Origin: Gracilaria gracilis
Lineage: Eukaryota > Rhodophyta > Florideophyceae > Gracilariales > Gracilariaceae
Reading direction: 5' to 3'
Length of the DNA stretch: 64,000 nucleotides
Assembly (NCBI GenBank): GCA_030374805.1
Contig: JARGSG010000042.1
Location: 310,001 to 374,000, forward strand
Shown: in pieces, positions 54,053 through 64,000 of the stretch
Layout of the letters: each line of letters starts with the position of its first letter
Numbering within the stretch: position 1 is the first letter of the stretch
The notes under the pieces: model-generated
Told to the model about the DNA's origin: nothing
Database searches by the model: none
The model's input: the letters and a program-made list of their open reading frames with translations, nothing else
Translations under genes and position numbers: made by a program

Positions 54053-54656
54053 CTGCGAAGGTCATCCTTTCCTCATTGCGATGTCCTTTTTTGCTCACAG
54101 GTGTTGGCGTGTGCACCACTTCTGCTTTATAGTCGTCTTTTTCCGAAAAGTGTCGTTGAAGAAGCATCACTGCAGACTCGCTATCGACAAAATCCCTCAT
54201 GCGTATTCCAGTAATCCCCGACTCACGAAGTTGTTCTTCAGCAGCTCTCGATGTGAAGGTCTCGTTGAGCACCATTATCCTCGCCCACGGAGCTGAGCGA
54301 ATTAGTTCCTGTACGAAATGATGAGTCTTAATAGCCTGTTCCTTTTCAAGTCCATGGATGTCCACCGGCATTCCTACTACGATTTCCTCAGCCAGATTAC
54401 GACTGGCAACATTTGCAATACTATCAGCCACTTTCCTGGGATTATTCTTGTGCTCAATACGATGTAGTGGTCGCGGAGCTACGCCAACAGAGATGGCTAA
54501 ACCAACCCGACGCAAACCATAATCAACACCCAAGGTACGATCCCCTATTCGGGCAACAGATGGTACCATAGTCCTTCTGTTTTGTTGACTTAGCTTCTGC
54601 GGAATATGAACTCTAAACCGTGCTGGGCGCACGCATAGAAAACCCAAGCTGTCCAT
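53982..54656 (-). CDS. YqgF/RuvX-family RNase H-fold nuclease, organelle-type
   Basis: 224 residues from a true ATG. Domain order matches bacterial YqgF: LGVDYGLRRVGLAIS (first Asp, ~residues 42-56), EIVVGMPVDIHGLEKEQA (central strand and helix), LNETFTSRAAEEQLRESG (Glu) and FVDSESAVMLLQRHF (Asp-Ser-x-x-A). These are the acidic residues of the RNase H-like active site. YqgF acts in pre-16S rRNA processing and/or Holliday junction resolution. The first ~38 residues are basic with few acids (VRPARFRVHIPQKLSQQNRR), consistent with plastid or mitochondrial import. The C-terminal tail is Lys-rich and longer than in bacteria. Confidence 0.88.
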   Translation of the reverse strand: MDSLGFLCVRPARFRVHIPQKLSQQNRRTMVPSVARIGDRTLGVDYGLRRVGLAISVGVAPRPLHRIEHKNNPRKVADSIANVASRNLAEEIVVGMPVDIHGLEKEQAIKTHHFVQELIRSAPWARIMVLNETFTSRAAEEQLRESGITGIRMRDFVDSESAVMLLQRHFSEKDDYKAEVVHTPTPVSKKGHRNEERMTFAEWKKRTMQSAAQNVQVGKKNKKR

Positions 54657-55585
54657 TGGTTGTTAGACTCTCCTTCGGAAGCTTATGCTATCCCGGAAGT
54701 AACAACGCCAAGAATTCAGAGAAACAGGTCTCCACGGTTGCACACTTGTGAGATTAGGAGCTTTGTGTGCGATGCTGATGCAGACCAATGTAGGCCAAAA
54801 TCGAAGGGCATTGGACAGAAGGCGAATAAGCTCCCCTGAACGGAGAGAATGGCCCAAACCAAGAGAACACGAGCTTCCCTTGGTGCAAAGCCGTCTCGTT
54901 CGCGGTTAAGACGGAAAGATACAATTTAATGAACACCCTTCTGAAAGCTAATAAGCTCTGGGCTAACCCACTAACCTTTCGCCCTATGTACCTTCGTAGA
55001 TCTACCCCTGGTAGCGCGGCCCCGACGCGCTGGCGATCTCGTTGCGGTTGCCAACTTCAAATTTGATTAAGTTGTGGTTTCGGGCCCCCAAGATTTTGGA
55101 TGGACACGTATCCAGTCGTTTCAGCTACACGTATCTGCTGTCCCAGCCGCTGACGTTCGTGAACAATACCTTGAGCTCTAGCTAGTAGATACATAGCTAG
55201 AGATATCTCGGTGAAGTTCGGATGCATCCACCAGAGCGTTTTAAGGTAAGGAAAAACTCTGTTAGCTGTGTTTCTCTGCAATTCGGCCTCTCCATATATT
55301 GACTCCGAAAATCGTCGATCTTCTAATTCCCAACTGCACATCCTGCACTGCCGCATAGCAGAAGCTCTTCTGGTGCAAGATCGGGCGAATCTTGTTCATT
55401 CTCTGTCCAACTGAACTACTTCAGGTTCTCAAAAACGTGCACAACGATATCCACTGAGCACCTGCGTGGAGTTACACCTCTCTTTGCAGCTGTTCCATTC
55501 CGCTCCTTTTCAAAGAACTCTTCCGATCATACAACCCTTTTTGTTTCTCTCCGTTACTATAACGTTGCTGATATCGAATCGAAAC
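54657..55585. other. Divergent promoter region, YqgF / epimerase
   Basis: A 930-base divergent spacer. It holds an ATG frame on the minus strand, 55,356-55,057 (99 codons, with SLAMYLLARAQGIVHERQRL), that I do not recognise and rate as doubtful. No clear TATA box was found. Confidence 0.4.
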
Positions 55586-56634
55586 ATGCTGCTGGATTCT
55601 TCATCCGTATCGTCAAGGTCGCACTCCCTAACTTTTGCTATTTCATCGATACCCCATCGCTCAAAGCTGTCATCAAGCTTTTTATCTACTTCCAGCGGCG
55701 AAGGATTTCCGCTCACAAGAGATCGTGGGAGAAACTTCGCGCGAGCCACAGCAGCTTCCATGACTGCATTCCGTAAATATCATGGTCTTGGGAACGACTT
55801 CGTGCTTATTGATAACAGACACGCATCGGCACCAGTTCTAACTCCAATTGAAGCCGAAGCAGTTTGCAATCGCAATACAGGAGTGGGGGCGGATGGTGTC
55901 CATATTTCTTTTGCCCCCCAACAAAACCCACGTCGGACTTCGGAATGAGGCTTTACAATTCAGACGGCACAGAACCGGAAATGTGCGGAAACGGGATCCG
56001 TTGTTTAGCACGTTTCGCCGCTGATCTGGGTGTTCATGGTCGCACAACCGGGAGGTATGTGGTCGATACGGGAGCCGGGGAAATCATTCCACAAATGGAG
56101 GGTGGATCAGAACATGTAAAAGTTGACATGGGAACTCCAATTCTAGAACCAGAGCTGGTTCCAACAAAGCTAGGGACTTATCCCTCAAACTCTTATGAAG
56201 ATGTTTTGAAAGAGCTGGCGGGTCGCGACTGGACGTTTTCGTGCGTATCGATGGGAAATCCTCATGCAATCACTTTCGTTTCAAAGGAAGTATATGACGA
56301 CATGGATTCTCGTCTTGAAGAGGTCGGTCCGAGCTTTGAAAACCACCCTGCTTTCCCGCAAAGAACAAACACTGAGTTCGTGTATCAACACAGCAAAACA
56401 GAGTTTGATATGCTTGTCTGGGAACGAGGGGCGGGTCGCACAATGGCCTGTGGAACGGGCGCCTGTGCTGTGCTTGTTGCCGCCGTAGTAACTGGTCGCG
56501 CCGAGAAGGATGTTCCAGCTGTTATCCATTTGCCAGGGGGCGATCTGACTATTGAATGGGAATCAAGTTCTAATCATGTGCTTATGACAGGACCTGCAGA
56601 ACTAGTTTTCGAGGGTACACTGGCAAACTTATGA
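55586..56634 (+). CDS. DAPF: Diaminopimelate epimerase, one frameshift
   Basis: The enzyme interconverts LL- and meso-diaminopimelate in lysine synthesis. The ATG at 55,586 is chosen because the upstream opening is GTG. About 60 Ser-rich residues with few acids look like a plastid transit peptide. The enzyme starts [24 protein letters not shown] follows, then after a frameshift [15 protein letters not shown] (first catalytic Cys) and [11 protein letters not shown] (second Cys), plus GNPHAITF. Both Cys and the length (~349 residues with leader) fit the family. The break is at a run of six C (55,914-55,919); seven C would restore one frame. It is convergent with the Obg gene, 138 bases apart. 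Confidence 0.9.
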
Positions 56635-56772
56635 AAGATGGCGAATTGAGCAGTCAGTCAACCCATGGCATTCTCGTGGGAAGCGGATACATCTGGAGGG
56701 ATACAAGTGCCACCGTCGTATGCGCATCGTCGATAGTGCTACCTAGTTTCTACGAATGCTGACACAGCTTGC

Positions 56773-58303
56773 TCAGTCATGGAACCCATCAAGCGCAGCC
56801 GCCGCACTATAGATATTCTCTTCTTTGTAGTAATCGAATTCTCGATCAAAACACATGACTGAATCCCCATCTTTTGCACCAGCGGCAATGAGCATTCGAT
56901 TCACCCCAAGAGCGTCGAGTACTCTCTGAAATCGATCGATTCCTTCGATGTAATCCCAGTTCGTCATTTGATACGCACACTCAACTTTGTAACCACCAAT
57001 CCGGAATTGGCCATCTCCAACACATTCAACTGTAACGGGTTCCCGTCCGAAGTTCTCATCATCTTCATCCCCTAGAACAACAACGTTATCGTCGTGCACA
57101 ACACTATCTACAAGTACCTTGAGTTTGGGCATCATCTCCGACAAACCCAGCTTTGACTTTGCGCTAATGACCGCTATCCTTCTGTGCTCACCCACAGCCT
57201 CGACAAGACGATCTCTAAGTCCAGCTTCCCATTTTTCACGAACTCCAGGGATGGGCCTTGTTGAGTAGAACAACCTCCTTCTTTCTCGCGAGACGTTGAT
57301 CAAAAAGTTCCAGTTCAAGGCGAATCGCGCGATATCTTTCGATTACATCGTCTTCAGTTCCGTCGAGGATGTGGACCACGACCTTGGAGCGTTCGATGTG
57401 CCGCAAAAATGAAACACCCATGCCAACGCCCCGGTGAGCACCCTCAATTAGACCTGGGACATCAGCGAAAACGAGACCATTTCCACCGTCGACGCCATCC
57501 ACAACACCAAGATTAGGAACAATTGTAGTAAACGGATAGTCTGCAATCTTTGGGCGGGCATTTGATACTGCATCCAGTAACGTGCTCTTCCCAGCGTTTG
57601 GAAATCCAACTAGTGCAACATCGGCAACTAGCTTAAGCTCCAATCTCAGCCTGCGTTCTACCCCTGGCTCACCCTGCTCGGATATTCTAGGTGCGCGATT
57701 CTGATCCGTTTTAAAGGCTTGATTACCTCGACCACCGCGCCCCCCTCTAGCAGCACGAAATGTTTGTCCCTCACTCGACAAATCGGCCAGTATTCTTCCG
57801 TTATCATCACGAACAACAGTCCCAAGCGGCACTGGTACAACAACGTCAGGCGCAGCAACTCCATGCCGGCTTTTACCCTGTCCGTTCACTCCATCATTGG
57901 CTCTGAAGGCTGCGCCGCCACGAAACTTGGATAATGTGTTGCTACCTGATGAGGTAGTGAATATGATGGATCCGCCTTTGCCCCCAGAGCCGCCTGAAGG
58001 CCCCCCGCGAGGGACGCCCTTTTCTCGACGGAATGCAACGCAACCGTTTCCACCGCGGCCTGCCTTCACGAGTATTCGGGCGACATCGAAGAACATCCAG
58101 TCCGAGTTTGTTGTGGTTGGTGTTTCATAGGATTTTTTCTGGAGGTTTGGTGGAGGAGACGCTTCAGACTCAGAGATAACTGCGCGAAGGTTTGACAAAG
58201 AGTGTACTGTTCGACTCGTAGGGAGCGGTATTCTGTTCTGAGACAGCGGCCATCCAGTTCGTGGTCGCCGAAGCGGCACAGAGCAAAGAAAAGCGGTTTC
58301 CAT
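56773..58303 (-). CDS. OBGC: Obg family GTPase, plastid-type, frameshift in G4 motif
   Basis: Obg GTPases assist large ribosomal subunit assembly. The ATG at 58,303 gives a leader of ~65 residues rich in Arg/Ser/Pro, likely plastid-targeting. The Obg domain follows ([15 protein letters not shown]...[15 protein letters not shown], the Gly-rich fold). The G domain has GFPNAGKST (G1), [11 protein letters not shown] (G2) and [12 protein letters not shown] (G3). At NKAHP the frame is lost just where NKxD (G4) is expected. Another frame resumes [18 protein letters not shown] (G5) and a C-terminal OCT-like domain ([14 protein letters not shown]...GAKDGDSV...FDYY). A 2-base loss or 1-base gain explains it. 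Confidence 0.9.
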
Positions 58304-60006
58304 GGCGTAGAACGGTACTGATCAAGAAAATGGCAGGCTGTTCGAGATGGAGAATAGTCTTGTACAGTACAACGGTACTAACGGTACACAAGACGAGATT
58401 GTAGCTTTTTCTGATAACAAATTCTTGTTACATGAAGAAAAAATTGATCTGAAAAATATCTGCACGAACAGCCCATGATTTCATTGAAATCTCATCCATT
58501 CAATGACCATGTGCCACGAAATACATGTGTAAAGCGTTGCCACTTGTGTATAGCGTTTGTTAGATACATGCTATGGGGAGATACATCTCCCCATAGCAGT
58601 GATAGATCCCAGACTACATATCTAGCTGCAACGCCCATTCTTCAGTCCGAAGAAGAGCCCTAGCTCGTTGTCGGTTTACGAAGGTAGTCACTGAAGACTT
58701 CTCAGTCATGTGGAAAACTGGTGGCAATGTCGCTGCGCCCCATTACCGTTCGTGTGCCACGTGCTGCTGTACCGCAACTATTTCACTCCACGCCAAAAGC
58801 TTCTCGAAAGAAGTCAGGCGGTGGCATTGAAACTGACGCACGCGTTCTTTCACAGCTACTCTTTTCGCATGCTGAATTCTGCCTCACTTCCTCGCCACTA
58901 GTCCCAAAATGGCAGCGCAACTCTCAGCCACCTCTGAAGAGGATATCAGGTCACTTCCACATGTGGATTAGGATAAGTTTGCCAACCAATTCCCTCTGAT
59001 TGCTTGATTTCTGCGCGCTTAAATCGTTCCGAAGAAGCAATTGAACAGCACGTCTGTCGTGAGACACCTCGGACGCACTCAAAGCTTCCATCTACACGTG
59101 GTCACACTCCGTACGCACGTTTACGACATCCTTATACTGGAGATTAAACCGTCACATACGCCTGGTTTTTGAATTCTGAGAATCACATGCTCTCGATACG
59201 GAACTAAAGGGTGCCGAACCGAAGTGGTAGCAAGGCGCGCCCAGCTTCGGACAACCTCGAGTCGTTTGGGCAAAAACAATGACTGAACAGCAGCTCGATG
59301 CGTCTCAGGTAGCACCAAAAAGAGTGAAACTCAGTTGAAACTCAGTACAAGTCTTTGGAGGTATCTTGCTGCATTGGACTGGAAGGCAGCCCTTCACTCG
59401 TCTAGGTATTGTTGGCGATGATAGCCAACCTGTTTTTCCTCGCAAAAACTTTATCGTGCATAGAATGCGCCCAGGTAGTACAAGACGAGTGGGACGCAAC
59501 ATAACTTTAGGTCTTGAGAGTTTTCTCGTTGATTAAGCAAGAAACAAGACAGTGTTTATTCTCTGATCTTTGTCATCGACTTTATTCCACTTCTGTAAGG
59601 CGAACAGGGTGACGAGAAAACAAGAAACCATCACGTTTATGCTGTGATTTCCATCACCACCTGTACTCCACTTCTGTAAGGCATACGTTTCACGCGTTTG
59701 GTAATTGCTGTCGATGATCGCCAACTTGGATTCCTCGCAAACAGCTTTTCATGCAACGGATGGGCCCCGGGCATCGTTCATCAGCACACTCTCTGCTTCC
59801 AATAAGAAGACGCAACTCGCTACTCTCGTGCCTATGTACACAACAGCAACAAATGCCGAAGCCAAGAGACGCAACGAGTGATATTGCTAACAATTCTTCA
59901 TCTTGTCATCCAATAGTGAAGCAGTGTCCATGCCTTACGCGTCCCATGGCATCCAGGCTCCAATTTATAGAGGCTCTGTATTTTACCGCTCCATCTTCCA
60001 GGCTTC
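58304..60006. other. Intergenic with perfect hairpin and diverged repeats
   Basis: No supported gene. It contains the perfect hairpin at 58,570-58,597 and a diverged direct duplication: TTGTTGGCGATGATAGCCAAC... (59,411 on) resembles ATTGCTGTCGATGATCGCCAAC (59,705 on) for about 60 bases. CCACTTCTGTAAGGC occurs twice, at about 59,586 and 59,668. Confidence 0.5.
58570..58597. repeat. Perfect 13-bp hairpin
   Basis: Arms GCTATGGGGAGAT and ATCTCCCCATAGC with a two-base AC spacer. It lies about 270 bases upstream of the Obg gene and is not followed by a T run, so it does not look like a terminator. Confidence 0.85.
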
Positions 60007-61140
60007 ATGCTCGTCGTCAATCACTCATGCGCTCGAAACACCTCCGGCACAAGTATGGTTCTGATCCCCGTCAAATCGCAGTACATTAGTTTGCTATCCA
60101 CAGTTTTCTCAGCCGTCAGCGAACTGTTAGCATTCTCCGCTGTCCTGAAACTCGCAAAGTTTCTGGAATGCCGCGCGTTACGACGTGGAATTCCTCTCAG
60201 GTACAACCAACATGTCCGAAAAATGCGAACAATCACAGTTCTATCTGCTATTACCTTCCTCGTGGTAGAAGTTATCTACTCGCTCTACAGTGATTGCGAT
60301 CGCATAATGGGACCGGAGGCTCAGCCGTGTATTTCTGTTAATGTGGCTTCTCGCCATCCACAGAATTTCCGAAAGTTCCGGGAATCTAATATCGTCACTC
60401 TCAACTGTTCAACCGTCTCCCGGGGTACAGCGCATCAAAGATGCGGAAATGTGAGTCTTGCAAGTCTCCAAACTAAATGCACTAAAGATCCAGTGTATTC
60501 ATATAACATATCAAGCGAATATCGAACATTTCGAGGAAGCCAAACCTCAAGAAGATGTTTCCGTGGTACTTGCAGCTCCGTGTTCATACAGAAACCATTC
60601 GTTTATGTCTCGAAACAATTGGAACAGGGCAGCGGCGTGGGAGCTGGTGATACCAGCTTCTTCGTCACAGAATTACATGCAGATGATGCCTTTGAATCCC
60701 CAGAATCTTTTGCTCAACGAGCGGCAGAACAATATGCAGCTGGAATAGAGGATGATGTTGATCTGCGTCTTCGCATTTTTCTGGGTATCAAGAATACCTC
60801 TTGCGTTTTCTCTGTGGACAAAGGTCCTGCAACGAAGATACATCCCGCACTGTTCGTGTTTATGGTATCCATTTGGATTGTGTCTGTAATAGGTTTCGGT
60901 TTCTCATTTGCAATTCAGACTCACATATTTCACGACATGAGTAATCCTCTTGATTGGAGGAAGCTACAACTGCAAGGCGACATTTCATCGTTGGAAAACG
61001 CAGTGGTCACGTGCCACTTCCGAGAGGGAAAGAAAGTCTTGAAGCTGTCCGACGAGAGCCATAGCATCTGCGAAGTTGAAGGCTACGAAGACTGGAGCGA
61101 AGTGTGTTCCACACAGGGCAACGAGTATGAGACTTGTTGA
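60007..61140 (+). CDS. Predicted three-helix membrane protein, unknown family
   Basis: A 377-residue frame from a true ATG. Hydrophobic segments stand at about 26-48 (YISLLSTVFSAVSELLAFSA), 73-95 (TITVLSAITFLVVEVIYSLY) and 284-307 (PALFVFMVSIWIVSVIGFGF). The ~185 residues between helices 2 and 3 hold about ten cysteines and several N-x-S/T sites (NCST, NVSL, NISS, NTSC), suggesting a disulfide-bonded, glycosylated external loop. The cytosolic tail is charged. I recognise no family. It may belong to a lineage-specific surface protein group. The ATG of choice is the first in frame before helix 1. Confidence 0.6.
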   Translation: MLVVNHSCARNTSGTSMVLIPVKSQYISLLSTVFSAVSELLAFSAVLKLAKFLECRALRRGIPLRYNQHVRKMRTITVLSAITFLVVEVIYSLYSDCDRIMGPEAQPCISVNVASRHPQNFRKFRESNIVTLNCSTVSRGTAHQRCGNVSLASLQTKCTKDPVYSYNISSEYRTFRGSQTSRRCFRGTCSSVFIQKPFVYVSKQLEQGSGVGAGDTSFFVTELHADDAFESPESFAQRAAEQYAAGIEDDVDLRLRIFLGIKNTSCVFSVDKGPATKIHPALFVFMVSIWIVSVIGFGFSFAIQTHIFHDMSNPLDWRKLQLQGDISSLENAVVTCHFREGKKVLKLSDESHSICEVEGYEDWSEVCSTQGNEYETC

Positions 61141-64000
61141 TATGTGAAAAGAAGTTGAACCGAGAAGGTCGATCTCATGGCCAAAGCCTCATGAATGTAG
61201 CGCGCGGGTGGGAGCGAACGGAGTCGAGCGACCTCCGCGGATAGGAACGTTACCCTTGGCACACCTGGTACCGTCGTACACTTAAAAGATCACTAGATCT
61301 TTTCGTACAAATAGCAAGTAGTTCGGCAGAAACTCTGTATTTGGGCAAATATGCGCTATCTCATATTGTTAACGTTATTTTCACTAGTCATAATAATAAT
61401 GGTAGATTATTCGTGTCTGAGTGCCAAGTGATGGCGTGGCAGACGGGGTTTCCCCCCTGATACCGGTGGAAATGCTCTGAGGATGATTTTCGTTTCTAGG
61501 CCGCTCTAGTAGCCTACAACATCTACATCGCGACATGTTCGGCGGCTCACAAGCTCCTCACCTTTGGGATATCGAACCAATTTCTTTCTTATCCGAGAAG
61601 ATATCCGTACAAACAGATTTGGCACGGATGTTGTCCACGTACCAGTCATCTTCCCTCGCAACAGCTAAAGTTTTTTTCCTTAGGATACGCAGCTCTTGGG
61701 CCACAACTTGTCGAAGCGTCGAAAGGTGTATAACCAAGAGCGCTATCGGTCAATGCGCGCGCTTGCTCGCTTTCTACGTCATTTGTCCGGGACATCAGAA
61801 ATTTCACCCACTAGAGCATGCAACCGATTACTGTTGCCATGCTCGACGATCTCAGTGAAGGTTCAGAATGGGCAGCCTGTGTTCTTTATCACGGGATTTC
61901 TTTGATGCCATCTAGTTCGTATTAGCAACGGTATGAGTAGTAGCTGAAGTAGATTCTTGCAGACATAGATAGCACTCTGAGTAACCATGGAAACCTTTGT
62001 ACCAGTTGGATGTGTGTCAGCCAAGGGCCATCCTCATTCATGATGCCCGTCCCATTCACGACTCTATACAATGCTTTTGGGAAGGACGTGATCGGGATCA
62101 CTTCTGTGGTGACCTTGATTACGCTCTTGTCATTCTCTCCAGTACTCAATTAGAAACTATGGTATCCATAGCTGGCCAACAACCTCGAAATGTGCACGTC
62201 ACCTACCAGTGTAGTCCTGCTTAGTTGAACCTGATCAAATATTGCCGATGCTTTCCGGCGCAAGACCTGTAGAACTTCACTCCGTTTACAATCACCGCCC
62301 AAAGAAAAGAGCTTCCCATACAGTATCAGGAAACAACATGATCGATTCCAATCAGGTCGCTCAGAGATGCCTCCTCCATCCGCTCCTGACGATGAAGTGT
62401 CGTTCTTTAGATACTTGGACCACTTGCAACACGGAAATGGCACTTAGGCCCGACTCTCTGATGACGGAATGCACAAACAGGTGTTACTCACAAAACACGT
62501 CCAGCAATAGATGCAAGCCAAGTTGGCTAAGAGATGCTTGCTTGAAGATGTGCACTACTCCGCTTAAAACGTCAGAAAGTGAAAGAGTGTTATTTCTCCC
62601 CACGAGATCAGGGGACATGGGTGAGTGGCTCAACTCAAAATGACGGAAACTTTGACGCTGTTATGACAGCGAATAGCTAGTATTGTACGCGATGTGTGTG
62701 TTATGCTTCTTAGGAGTGAAGCCATTGGGCCGATTGTTTTGGAAAGCCAGTAGTTCCTTGTGTGCGAGCGATACCAGACGTGGGGTTAAACGGGGTGAAG
62801 AGGGACTCCCCAAGCGAAACGACACAGATCGTGTACATGGCGAATGATTTTCGGCATGCCATCCAATTTAGCTTCAAAGGTCTCTGTTAAGAGCTGATGA
62901 GCGAAAGAAAGGCTCGTAATTGCTCTCAGTGAGCACTCGTGTCCGGAACTGAGCGAGGATGATATCCATGTGATGTTTCGAAAGTAGGGCGGGAAAGCAG
63001 TTAATGTGAACGGGCCTAAGAGGGCTAACTCTTACGCCAGAAAGGTTTCAAGCTGCACGAGAAACGTTCACGCTGGCGCAGCAGTTCGATACTTGATGAT
63101 GATACAAACCGTTGGTAACGGTACCGTTGTACACGTATCGACGGCGCTGCGCGCTGAGCACGGGGATACGCGCGCTCGAAGCGCCACTTGGCTGTAACGT
63201 CTGCTCTGTACACGTTTGACAGGTACAAGGAGTACTGTAATGCTTTGTTAGCAATGGTTCGGAAATAATCAAGCAGCTTTTGAATTGTCGAAATGAAGGT
63301 ACATCTGCGCGTGGCGCGTGCGCGAGTACAAGCGTAGCAGCGCGTCGCCATTTGCGCTTTTGGGCAAAAAGTTTGGACTTTTCGTGCCGCGGAGAACGTT
63401 TTCGCTGCCCTCTACACGCCTCGTGACCCCGCCGCGTGCAGCCGCAGGCAGCTTCCAGAAAGGAATCGAACACGACGGTAAGCAGCAACGACGCGTTCGT
63501 ACCAGCCGCTATCGATAACAAACGTTCGTCGAAACCCTGTCTGTATGTTTCCTGTTTCCATTTACCGGCCACATACCACACAAGACTGGAGTCCGTACAC
63601 CAGCTGCGCTTCTTCTTATCGTCACTTTGTGTCTCCAACTCCCCCAATTCGACGCAAACTTTCCCACTTACAACCGTCATTAGTTTCACTTCATGTATCG
63701 ATAATGTTCCGATACACTTTAAACTTACCTCCCTTCGAAGAACAATCATAGGCGCCCTGTGTCATCAACAAATTCACCAAATCAGCTCCCAAAACTTCAG
63801 TCTAGCAGCGCCAAGATATGCTGAGCCGGTGAAAGTTAGCCAGTGTAGCAAAAGAATAACCAAACCAGCCACTCAACCTTGGCCCGAGTCATTGTTGCTT
63901 GAGAAACACTTTTTCATCGCCTCGATCTCGCGTCAAATTCGCTTCTACTACTCTATGAATCCTCGCGTTCACCATTAGCCACACCGTTCCCTGCTTCCTC
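61141..64000. other. Right-end region without supported gene
   Basis: Several frames of 60-230 codons exist (for example 63,048-63,749 minus, 233 codons). I see no domain, and many overlap on opposite strands in GC-rich sequence. I see no RNA gene or clear repeat. Confidence 0.4.

Noticed and set aside
55911..55950. Programmed frameshifting in the diaminopimelate epimerase
   Set aside because: The site is a simple C run with no slippery heptamer or downstream structure that I could see, and the family is never known to frameshift. An indel is simpler.
63048..63749. 233-codon minus-strand ORF near the right edge
   Set aside because: It has no recognisable domain, overlaps another long frame on the plus strand, and its composition changes along its length. 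Not supported as a gene.

Overview
The window looks like nuclear DNA of a photosynthetic eukaryote with few introns. My best inference is a red alga (Rhodophyta, possibly a florideophyte such as Chondrus). The reasons are single-exon nuclear genes, bacterial-type genes with likely plastid or organelle leaders (diaminopimelate epimerase, Obg GTPase, YqgF/RuvX family), a eukaryotic Mediator subunit, a tRNA without encoded CCA, and a layout of nested transposons on the left with a short gene island on the right. The species is not proven by anything in the sequence.

Left part (1-43,300) is mostly transposable elements. A decayed MULE-like transposase (43-2226) abuts a 5'-truncated, stop-riddled chromodomain Ty3/gypsy element on the + strand (E1, about 2,400-9,830 plus a candidate 3' LTR). 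After an orphan cysteine-rich ORF (10,773-11,732) comes a second MULE (about 12,090-26,914). Its transposase gene is split by an 11.2-kb Ty3/gypsy element on the - strand (E2, 13,718-24,875) with about 540-bp LTRs and a CGAAA target duplication. Both Ty3 elements carry a long ORF antisense to gag-pol between pol and the 3' end. Both also carry the same 12-base polypurine tract twice, once between protease and reverse transcriptase and once after pol. From 26.9 to 32.3 kb there are gene fragments and diverged repeats. From 32.3 to 39.5 kb a PIF/Harbinger transposon (Myb-like gene plus DDE transposase, convergent) is interrupted upstream of its transposase by a 4.7-kb Ty1/copia element on the - strand. 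That copia has only 97-bp LTRs and a GAATG duplication, and it sits inside a 43-bp perfect palindrome. The stretch 39.5-43.3 kb has no recognisable gene.

Right part (43,300-64,000) is a gene island: an F-box/LRR-like protein (+), tRNA-Ile(AAU) (-), a C2H2 zinc-finger protein (+), Mediator subunit MED7 (+), a YqgF/RuvX-family protein (-), diaminopimelate epimerase (+), an Obg GTPase (-) and a predicted three-helix membrane protein (+). The epimerase and Obg genes are convergent and each is broken by one small frameshift. The epimerase break is at a C6 run; the Obg break falls exactly in the NKxD guanine-specificity motif. These may be assembly errors or real decay. Noncoding stretches contain many short tandem duplications, hairpins and a C24 run.

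Functionally, the epimerase serves lysine synthesis, Obg plastid ribosome assembly, YqgF organelle nucleic-acid processing, and MED7 and the zinc finger nuclear transcription. Several ORF starts available in this window are GTG or TTG. For the eukaryotic genes I moved starts to the first plausible ATG.
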